Shown here piece after piece: positions 58,202 to 64,000 of a stretch of 64,000 bases of DNA. The stretch comes from Jiangella alba. GTDB lineage: Bacteria > Actinomycetota > Actinomycetes > Jiangellales > Jiangellaceae. The stretch's first letter is position 1. Every line of letters starts with the position of its first letter. Location of the stretch: positions 1,550,001 through 1,614,000 of the forward strand of contig NZ_FNUC01000004.1 in NCBI RefSeq assembly GCF_900106035.1, given 5' to 3'. Made by a program: the position numbers and the translations under genes. The notes beneath the pieces are model-generated. The model worked only from the letters and a program-made list of their open reading frames with translations, was not told the DNA's origin and searched no databases.

Positions 58202-58225
58202 ATGCGCGACACCACCTGGAGCTGA
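58202..58225 (+). CDS. Mini-ORF 5 (MRDTTWS)
   Basis: Seven codons plus TGA, with GGAGGGAGGA at 58185-58194 seven bases before the ATG. The last base of its stop codon is the first base of the hairpin at 58225-58248, so the array ends here abruptly. Confidence 0.45.
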   Translation: MRDTTWS

Positions 58226-58248
58226 CACCGTCCCCCGTCTGACGGTGT
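58225..58248 (+). terminator. Hairpin closing the mini-ORF array
   Basis: ACACCGTC and GACGGTGT form a perfect 8-bp stem around the 8-base loop CCCCGTCT, immediately after the last mini-ORF. No U tract follows. Its position suggests a terminator for a rightward array transcript; it also lies 29 bp beyond the stop of the leftward MFS gene and may serve that gene too. Confidence 0.5.
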
Positions 58249-58276
58249 GGTCGACGGCGCGTCCGGCGAGCCGTGG

Positions 58277-59521
58277 TCATCGGCTGGGTCCTGACGCGCG
58301 GCGCGGCGTGCTGGCTGGTCCGAGACGGGACCACCGCACGGCGGCGGCGGTTGCGGCGAGCGTGCCCAGCACCGCCGCGACGGCGATCACGGTCGATGGC
58401 GCGACGAGCTGAGCGAAGATCCCTGCTGCGACGATGGCGACGCCCTGCGCTGCGCGCAGCGCTGCGATGGCGAGGCCGACGGCCTGGCCGCGCAGGTGCG
58501 GCGGCGTCGCCTCGACGTATGCGGCCTGCGTGATCATGTCGTGCGCGGAGAACAGCCCGCTCAGCGTCCACAGCACCACCGCGGCGGCCAGGCCCGGCGC
58601 CCACGGGGTGGGGATGAGGATCGCGCTGCTCGCGACCGCGAGCGGGCCCATCAGCACGAGCCGGCGGTCGACCCGCACCCGTCGCAGGACGAGCATCCCC
58701 AGGAACGTGCCCACCGGATTGGCCGCGAGCAGCCAGCCGACCGCGGCGGAGCCGGCGCCGAGTTCGGTCGCGTACGGGACGGCGAGCCCTTCCGGCACGA
58801 CGTAGAAGCCCGAACAGCAGGCGATGGCGAGCAATGTGAGCAGCCGCGGGTCGCGCGCCACGCCATGCCAGCCGGCCCGGATGGTCGCCCATTGCCCGGG
58901 AGCGGCGCTGCGCGAACCCGCGGTGAGTGCGGCGGGACGATGCGGGCTGAGGCCGTGGGCGATCAGCAGCGCCGACAGAGCGAACGTGGCCGCGTTGATG
59001 AGCAGCGCCGTGTGCACGCCGAACTCGGCCACCAGCGCCGCCGCGGCGCCGAACCCGACGACGAGTGAGGCCTGGTAGGTCATCGAGATGATCCCCAGCC
59101 CCAGCATCAGCCGGTCGCCGCTCAGGATGTCCGGCAGCGCCGCCTGTCGCGCGGCCGAGAACGGCGCCGTCAGCAACTGCACCACGGCCAGCAGGCACAC
59201 CTGCCCGGCCAGCGGGACGCCGGGGATCGCCATCGCCGCCACCAGCGCCGCCCGCGCGAGGTCGGCGGCCACCATGACGTCGCGGCGCGGGAACCGGTCG
59301 GCCAGTCCGGCCAGGGTCGCGCCGCCGACGAGGTCCGGGAGGTACGTCAGCGCGTAGGTGAGCGCGGCGAGTCCGGCCGACTCCGTCCGGTCGAACACCA
59401 GCAGGGTCAGCGCCACGCGCGCGAGCTGGTCGCCGATGACGGAGAGCAGGTGCGCCAGCCACAGCCAGCGGAACTCCGCCACGCCCAGGACGTGGCGGTA
59501 GGTGGCCGGCGACGTAGACAT
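58277..59521 (-). CDS. MFS transporter (MFS_3/enterobactin-exporter-like)
   Basis: A 414-residue MFS protein with 12 helices. EFRWLWLAHLLSVIGDQLAR and VALTLLVFDRTESAGLAALT open the first half; GGATLAGLADRFPRRDVMVA is motif A, and SAARQAALPDILSGDRLMLG is the typical MFS_3 loop. In the second half, YATELGAGSAAVGWLLAANP and ATPPHLRGQAVGLAIAALRA are recognisable. Members export macrolides, siderophores or peptides. ATG 59519-59521 has only a weak ribosome site; the frame is open to 59674. It lies between the mini-ORF array and the acyltransferase/E1 operon. Confidence 0.82.
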   Translation of the reverse strand: MSTSPATYRHVLGVAEFRWLWLAHLLSVIGDQLARVALTLLVFDRTESAGLAALTYALTYLPDLVGGATLAGLADRFPRRDVMVAADLARAALVAAMAIPGVPLAGQVCLLAVVQLLTAPFSAARQAALPDILSGDRLMLGLGIISMTYQASLVVGFGAAAALVAEFGVHTALLINAATFALSALLIAHGLSPHRPAALTAGSRSAAPGQWATIRAGWHGVARDPRLLTLLAIACCSGFYVVPEGLAVPYATELGAGSAAVGWLLAANPVGTFLGMLVLRRVRVDRRLVLMGPLAVASSAILIPTPWAPGLAAAVVLWTLSGLFSAHDMITQAAYVEATPPHLRGQAVGLAIAALRAAQGVAIVAAGIFAQLVAPSTVIAVAAVLGTLAATAAAVRWSRLGPASTPRRASGPSR

Positions 59522-59919
59522 TTCCGGAGAAGTCTGACCGGTCTGATGACGACGGGCAAGGTCGTGATCACGATGCGTCACGGCGCATCCGCGCGGCCGT
59601 CGTCGCCGGTGACGAGGGTCGTCGCGGGTGAGCCGTACCTTGCGAGGAAGTTCGGCGGCCAATTGAGTGGGCACCGGAGTGGCGTTCGGAATAACACCGC
59701 CGGATCGCTGGGAAAATCGCGCGTTTCGGTTCCGCGGAATCGTCGCGCAGCGTTATCGTCCGGAGCGGCGGCGGCCATCGCCGACGTGCGTTGTTCGGGG
59801 CGGCAGGCCGCTGAGCTGCGAAGCAGTGACGTAGCGTAAGTTTTTGATCACTGAGCGTCACGCTCCGGCACAAGATCGAACCGCTACTCTCCGTCACATT
59901 TTGTTACGCAAAGTAGTTG

Positions 59920-59948
59920 TTGCGAGATCGGTTTTCCCTGTCTATTCT
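59920..59948 (+). promoter_or_regulatory. Candidate promoter of structured intergenic RNA
   Basis: TTGCGA (59920-59925) and TATTCT (59943-59948) are separated by 17 bp, in the most AT-rich stretch of the region. Transcription would start near 59955 and run right, through a series of hairpins, towards the acyltransferase-like gene at 60383. Confidence 0.45.
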
Positions 59949-59954
59949 TCTAAA

Positions 59955-60290
59955 CATCCGCACCGGCAAATAGGTGCTCCAGTCCAATACGTTGGATTGG
60001 TCGCGAGGGACGGGGATGTCACGGAAGTGGCGCCTCGCGGCCGGGAAGCATCGGAGGTGCGATTCACGACCTCGAGTCGTGACCTTGGACCGGTACGGCC
60101 CTCCGCCCTGCACAGGCCGTGCCGTGAAAAGGGGACGTGGTGCGCGCGTCCGGGGACGTTCGCACCACGTCCCAAACGGGGCGGCGGCAGGTTTCCGCGG
60201 GCTGGTCCTGCCGCCGCAATGTGGAGACGCGGCGGGTCTGTTGGGGGGCAGGCACCCGTCGCGTTCTCCATTCCGGCGTCGCCCTCGCGC
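59955..60290 (+). ncRNA. Candidate structured RNA or long leader
   Basis: No convincing protein gene lies in 59522-60361. From 60064 to 60270 four consecutive stems can be drawn. The first is TCACGAC-N5-GTCGTGA (60064-60082). The second is GGGACGTGGTGCG with its exact complement 16 bases on (60132-60173). The third is GCGGCGGCAGG-N15-CCTGCCGCCGC (60181-60217). The fourth is a bulged stem, GGAGACGCGGCGGGT with ACCCGTCGCGTTCTCC (60222-60270). It matches no RNA class I know (not RNase P, tmRNA, SRP or a named riboswitch). It could be a long leader of the downstream operon or a separate small RNA. Confidence 0.4.
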
Positions 60291-60382
60291 CGAGTCGGGC
60301 ATTATGACATCTATAGCGTGAACGGCGCATACGGTACAGATATGACAGACCGGACGGAGCCGTGAAGCCAGGTGTGGATGCC

Positions 60383-61093
60383 ATGACCACCAGCCCCCTC
60401 AAATCCGCCGCCCGCGAGTTGTACGGGTTCCGTGACGACGTCTCGGGCATGACGATGCGCTTCTATACGCCGGCCCAGGGGTTCGGCCACTGGACCACCT
60501 ACGCCGACGGCGCCCGCGCCAGTTACCAGCGCTACCGGGTCGAGCAGGCCCTGACGCTGCCCGCGGTCACCGACGAGTCCGAGGCGCCGGTGTTCGCCAT
60601 CACGTCCGACGACAGCGGGAAGGTCTGGGCCGGCTGGTACGTCAACGGCCCGCTGCGCAGCATGCGCGACGCGTACGCGCCCCGCGAGTTCGCCAGCGAA
60701 CCGGTGTCGGCCTCGCTGGTCAGCGACTGGATCGAGGCCGCTCTGCCCGAGGGCGTCATCGAGCTCAAGGGCGCCTGGGTCGATCCCGCGTCGGAGCACA
60801 AGTCGGCGCTGGCCGACCTCACGTCGCGGGCGTTCCTGCACGCCATGCGGGTGCTCGGCGTCCGTTACGCGTACTGCTCGGCGGCCGAGCACGCGGCGTC
60901 GCGCTGGTTCAACTCCGGCGCCGAGGAGTTGCCCGGCATCATCCCGGCCCGCTACCCCGACGACCGCTACCGCACGACGATGCTGACGTGGGACGGCGCG
61001 ACGGCCATCGAGCGCGCCACCGACGAGCAGCGCCGGCTGTTCGAGAACGAATGCCGCACTGCGACGGGCACGGAGGTTCCGGGCGCACGATGA
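60383..61093 (+). CDS. Acyltransferase-like protein (FeeM/LuxI-type fold suspected)
   Basis: A protein of about 236 residues starting MTTSPLKSAARELYGFRDDV at ATG 60383; GTG 60362 or GTG 60374 are alternatives. VFAITSDDSGKVWAGWYVNG, LPEGVIELKGAWVDPASEHK, LADLTSRAFLHAMRVLGVRY and YCSAAEHAASRWFNSGAEEL follow the order of strands and helices in GNAT-related N-acyl amino-acid/homoserine-lactone synthases (the I-E-L-K-G segment corresponds to the E-L-x-R-x strand). This is a pattern-level judgement, not a firm assignment. It overlaps the E1-like gene by 4 bp. Confidence 0.45.
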   Translation: MTTSPLKSAARELYGFRDDVSGMTMRFYTPAQGFGHWTTYADGARASYQRYRVEQALTLPAVTDESEAPVFAITSDDSGKVWAGWYVNGPLRSMRDAYAPREFASEPVSASLVSDWIEAALPEGVIELKGAWVDPASEHKSALADLTSRAFLHAMRVLGVRYAYCSAAEHAASRWFNSGAEELPGIIPARYPDDRYRTTMLTWDGATAIERATDEQRRLFENECRTATGTEVPGAR

Positions 61094-63222
61094 CCGATGC
61101 CGTGAACGGGGCCGGCTGGCGCCCGGAGCTGGTGACCGACCCCGAACGACTGGCCGCCCTGCGTGCCGACCCCGCGGTGCAGGTGGCCGACACCCTCGGG
61201 CAGCAGCAGCGTGACCTCGCCCGGTTGCTCTCCGCGGCACCGCCGGAGGTCGCCGGCGAGCCGGCGCGGTGGTTCTACTACCCCTGGCGGCGCACCCTGG
61301 TGCAGCTGCTCGGGCCCGAGGCCTTCCACCGGCTGCGCACCGACCGCAACCGCAACAAGATCACCGCCGAGGAGCAGCAGCGGCTGCGCCGGCTCTCCGT
61401 CGGCGTCGCCGGCCTCAGCGTCGGCCATGCCATCGCGCACACGCTGGCGCTCGAGGGCAGCTGCGGTCACATCCGGCTGGCCGACTTCGACGAGATCGAG
61501 CTGTCCAACCTCAACCGCATCCCGGGGACGGTCTTCGACCTCGGCGTGAACAAGGCGGTCGTGGTGGCCCGCCGCATCGCCGAGCTGGACCCGTACATCG
61601 AGGTGAGCATCGAACCCGCCGGCCTCACGCTGGAGACCGTCGACCGCTTCCTCGACGGCCTGGACGTCGTCGTCGAGGAGTGCGACTCCTTCGACGTGAA
61701 GCTGGCCCTGCGCGACGGCGCGCGGCGGCACCGGCTGCCGCTCGTCATGGAGACCAGCGACCGCGGCCTGCTCGACGTCGAGCGCTACGACCTCGAGCCG
61801 GACCGGCCGCTGTTCCACGGCCTGCTCGGCGACGCCCGCCCGGCCGACCTCATGGGCCTGTCGACGCACGACAAGGTCCCGTACGTGCTGCGGGTGCTCG
61901 AGCCGGGCGAGCTGTCGGCGTCGATGGCCGCGTCGATGACCGAGGTCGACGAGACCCTGAACACCTGGCCGCAGCTGGGCGGCGACATCACGCTGGGCGC
62001 CGCCACGGTGGCCGCCGCCGTCCGCAAGCTCGGCCTGGGCGCGCCCGTGCGGTCGGGACGGGTCCGGGTCGACCTCGACGCCGTGCTGTCCGAGCTGGCC
62101 GACCCGCCGCCGGCCGCCGACGCCGACTTCGGCGCCGACCTCGTCGTCGACCCCGAGCCCGCGCCGACCCTGCCGCGCGCCACCGTCGTGCACGCCGCGC
62201 GGCTGGCGCCGTCGGGCGGCAACACCCAGCCCTGGGCGTTCACGCTCAGCTCCGAAGGGTTGGCCATCGACCTCGACCGCACGCAGACGTCCACGCTGGA
62301 CGTCGCCTTCCGCGGCAGCCACGTCGCCATCGGGGCGGCGCTGTTCAACGCCCGGGTCGCGGCCGCCCGGCACGGGCTGCTCGGCGCCGTCGAGATCCCC
62401 GCCGACGGCGACCACGTGGCGACCCTGCGGTTCGGCAGTGGCACCGACCCGGAGCTGGCCGGCCTGTACGACGCCATGCTGCGGCGGGTCTCGAACCGGC
62501 ACTTCAACGGGCCCGCGCCGCTGCCGCCGGAGACGACGGACGTGCTGCGGGCGGCCGCCGCGGCCGAGGACGGCGACGTCCACCTCGTCACCGGGCGCGA
62601 GCCGCTGCGCCAGCTGGCCGAGCTGCTGGGCGAGTCCGACCGGCTGCGCTACCTCACCGAGCATCTGCACCGGGAGATGATGCGCGAGCTGCGCTGGCCC
62701 GGCGTCGACGCGCTCGACTGGGGCATCGACGTGCGGACGCTCGAGCTGGACCGCTCCGACCTCGCGAAACTGGGCGTGGCGCGGCGGTCCGACGTCATGG
62801 CGGTGCTCGCCGAGCAGGACCTCGGCCGGGCGCTCGGCGAGTCCACCCGCGATCGCGTCGAGGCCGCCGCCGGGCTGGCGGTCGTCTCTGTCGCGGGGTC
62901 GTCGCCGGCCGACTACGTGCGCGGAGGCCAGGCCGTCGAGCGGGTCTGGATCGAGGCCGAGCGGCTCGGTCTCGCGGTCCACCCGATGTCGCCGGTGTTC
63001 ATCTTCGGCGTCGACGACGCCGATTTCGAGGAACTGTCGCCGCGGTACTCCGACCGGCTTCGTCGCTTGCGCGACGATTTCGCCGGGATCGTCGGACTTG
63101 GGCGAAGGCACGTCGCACTGGTGATGCGGATCGGATACGCTCCTAGCGTCAGCGTCCGGAGCCGCCGCCTGTCTGCCGACCGCACCGTTCGGGACGCCCT
63201 GGAGGCAGGGAGAAATCTATGA
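61090..63222 (+). CDS. E1-like ThiF domain fused to nitroreductase (Rv1355c/MoeY type)
   Basis: A 710-residue protein matching the length and architecture of M. tuberculosis Rv1355c. Residues about 75-330 form a ThiF/E1 adenylation domain: RTDRNRNKITAEEQQRLRRL, nucleotide loop GVAGLSVGHAIAHTLALEGS, and the Mg/ATP segment DFDEIELSNLNRIPG. The usual zinc-binding Cys pairs are not seen. Residues about 365-700 form a nitroreductase domain: HAARLAPSGGNTQPWAFTLS, MLRRVSNRHFNGPAPLP and FIFGVDDADFEELSPRYSDR. It probably adenylates a carboxylate and reduces a linked group, but no substrate is known. ATG 61090 overlaps the previous stop. Confidence 0.8.
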   Translation: MTDAVNGAGWRPELVTDPERLAALRADPAVQVADTLGQQQRDLARLLSAAPPEVAGEPARWFYYPWRRTLVQLLGPEAFHRLRTDRNRNKITAEEQQRLRRLSVGVAGLSVGHAIAHTLALEGSCGHIRLADFDEIELSNLNRIPGTVFDLGVNKAVVVARRIAELDPYIEVSIEPAGLTLETVDRFLDGLDVVVEECDSFDVKLALRDGARRHRLPLVMETSDRGLLDVERYDLEPDRPLFHGLLGDARPADLMGLSTHDKVPYVLRVLEPGELSASMAASMTEVDETLNTWPQLGGDITLGAATVAAAVRKLGLGAPVRSGRVRVDLDAVLSELADPPPAADADFGADLVVDPEPAPTLPRATVVHAARLAPSGGNTQPWAFTLSSEGLAIDLDRTQTSTLDVAFRGSHVAIGAALFNARVAAARHGLLGAVEIPADGDHVATLRFGSGTDPELAGLYDAMLRRVSNRHFNGPAPLPPETTDVLRAAAAAEDGDVHLVTGREPLRQLAELLGESDRLRYLTEHLHREMMRELRWPGVDALDWGIDVRTLELDRSDLAKLGVARRSDVMAVLAEQDLGRALGESTRDRVEAAAGLAVVSVAGSSPADYVRGGQAVERVWIEAERLGLAVHPMSPVFIFGVDDADFEELSPRYSDRLRRLRDDFAGIVGLGRRHVALVMRIGYAPSVSVRSRRLSADRTVRDALEAGRNL

Positions 63223-64000
63223 AGATGGACCCGGAGACGATCCAGCCGCTCCTCGAGGCGCTGGCTCGGGCCACGGATTCCATCTCGGCCGACGTGCTCG
63301 CCGTCGACGGCGGCATGCCGATGGTGTCGTGGGGAAGCGCCGCCGCGGCCGGGGTCGGGGGCAAAGACCTCACCGCCATGCGCGACGCCATCCGCGCCGC
63401 CACCACCGAGGTCGCCGGCCGGGCCGGCACCGAGCCGGTCGAGAGCACCACGCCGGCCGGCCACGCCGTCCTCGCCGTCAAGGTGGCCTACCGCGACTTC
63501 GTCGGCGCCATCTGCCTGGTGCGGATCGACGGCACCCCGTACGGCGTGAAGGACCGCGAGCTGATGTCGGTCTCCGGCCAGCTGTGCACGGCCGTCATGG
63601 AGGCCGGCGAGATCACCGACCAGCACGGCCGGCTCGACGCCCTCGTCACCTACGTCGCCGCCGAGCTGATGGGCGTCACCGCTCGCGACCTCGCCGAGAC
63701 CCTGTTCAGGGTCATCAGCGAGCTGGGCCGCTACTTCGGCGCCGACACCTGCTTCCTGCGGCACAACGACCCGGGGCTGCAGGCCAGCGTGCTGGTCGAC
63801 GAATGGCCGCGACGGGTGGACGTTCCCGATCCCGACCCGCTCGGCATCGTGCCGTGGGACACCGACGACCCGATCTTCTCGATGGTCCGCGACCAACGCG
63901 AGCCGTTCATCACCCGCCCGGCCGACGGCCAGCTCGGCTACCAGGAACGCGTCCGCGCCGGTTCCGGCGTGCCCGAGGTCTCGCTGGCGACGGTGCCGCT
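63219..64000 (+). CDS. GAF-domain signalling protein, 3' end outside window
   Basis: The first 260 residues of a larger protein, starting MKMDPETIQPLLEALARATD at ATG 63219 (overlapping the previous stop by 4 bp). A first PAS/GAF-like segment (SADVLAVDGGMPMVSWGSAA to CTAVMEAGEITDQHGRLDAL) is followed by a GAF domain beginning AETLFRVISELGRYFGADTC and continuing FLRHNDPGLQASVLVDEWPR. The output domain lies beyond base 64000. In M. tuberculosis the neighbour of Rv1355c is Rv1354c, a GAF-GGDEF-EAL c-di-GMP protein, so a GGDEF/EAL or kinase output is expected here. Confidence 0.7.
   Translation, partial: MKMDPETIQPLLEALARATDSISADVLAVDGGMPMVSWGSAAAAGVGGKDLTAMRDAIRAATTEVAGRAGTEPVESTTPAGHAVLAVKVAYRDFVGAICLVRIDGTPYGVKDRELMSVSGQLCTAVMEAGEITDQHGRLDALVTYVAAELMGVTARDLAETLFRVISELGRYFGADTCFLRHNDPGLQASVLVDEWPRRVDVPDPDPLGIVPWDTDDPIFSMVRDQREPFITRPADGQLGYQERVRAGSGVPEVSLATVP

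Larger units (their letters stand above)
57891..58224 (+). repeat. Tandem array of five SD + seven-codon ORF cassettes
   Basis: Five repeat units start their conserved core at 57903, 57980, 58052, 58129 and 58201, alternating 77 and 72 bp. This gives a 149-bp higher-order repeat. Every unit has a purine-rich Shine-Dalgarno (GGAGGG or GGAGGGAGGA), then 7 or 8 bases, an ATG, six further codons and TGA. All five encode MRDTTWS. The ORFs differ only at three third-codon positions, while the spacers differ more (for example about eight changes in 45 bases after copies 1 and 3). Copies 2 and 4, and copies 3 and 5, are identical. Confidence 0.85.

Noticed and set aside
57891-58224. CRISPR array
   Set aside because: The spacers between repeat cores are themselves repeats with a 149-bp period, the cores are not palindromic CRISPR repeats, and no cas gene is present.
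59568-60365. Several 100-170 codon frames in the intergenic region before the acyltransferase gene
   Set aside because: Their translations show no recognisable domain, codon positions lack the strong third-base GC of real genes here, and they run across the long inverted repeats.

Overview
The window is very GC-rich, almost fully coding DNA from a soil-type actinomycete. The evidence is the strong third-position GC bias, frequent GTG/TTG starts, an AfsR/SARP regulator, MtrA/PhoP-style two-component genes, SPW, DUF3618 and holin-X proteins, a Gram-positive-type LexA box, and an E1-like/nitroreductase protein of the Mycobacterium Rv1355c type next to a GAF signalling gene. Jiangellales or a neighbouring order is possible, but I cannot fix the genus. 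There is no rRNA, integrase, transposase or CRISPR array; the only RNA gene I can name is a tRNA-Gly(CCC).

Layout. 1-10.7 kb: housekeeping and accessory genes (hydrolases, a BdhA-like dehydrogenase with a divergent MarR-acetyltransferase fusion, an ECF sigma factor beside an MFS exporter, an ArsR/SRPBCC/hydrolase operon, a DinB polymerase with a perfect SOS box). 10.8-15.5 kb: a four-gene sugar-acid operon (GntP permease, DUF1537 kinase, PdxA2, DeoR), best explained as D-threonate catabolism. 15.5-24.2 kb: acetyltransferases, RibD-type reductases, a large SARP regulator, an atypical GH16-like protein, small conserved proteins, and two genes broken by frameshifts. 24.3-32.9 kb: one translationally coupled operon of nine genes (GntR, ThDP enzyme, mandelate-racemase-like enzyme, SDR, RidA, TRAP transporter, creatininase-like) for uptake and breakdown of an unidentified carboxylate. 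33.2-40.4 kb: a two-component system divergent from a lipoprotein/HlyD-PGB/MacB-type ABC operon, with a symmetrical response-regulator site between them. 40.4-43.8 kb: TRIC channel, dCTP deaminase and a large Fe-S oxidoreductase. 44.0-45.6 kb: an operon of a ribbon-helix-helix regulator, a DUF4097 protein and a small basic protein, under an array of operator half-sites. 45.7-47.8 kb: a small envelope-protein operon. 47.9-57.7 kb: oligopeptidase B, YtrA-DUF1648, nitroreductase, SPW, Bcr/CflA exporter, lactonase-fold protein and a membrane diguanylate cyclase.

57.8-64 kb is the most unusual part. Between the diguanylate cyclase and an MFS exporter lie five tandem cassettes. Each has a strong Shine-Dalgarno sequence, the same seven-codon open frame (MRDTTWS) and its own stop codon; the set is preceded by a long palindrome and followed by a hairpin. 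After an 840-bp structured intergenic region comes a coupled operon of an acyltransferase-like protein, an E1-like/nitroreductase protein and a GAF protein cut by the window end. The cassettes, exporter, acyltransferase and E1-like enzyme together recall the part list of peptide-nucleotide systems such as microcin C, but the link is only a hypothesis.

A repeated regulatory theme is that regulator genes (MarR-GNAT, GntR, RHH, YtrA, perhaps ArsR and DinB) have their operator on, or within a few bases of, the start codon, as expected for autoregulated leaderless mRNAs.
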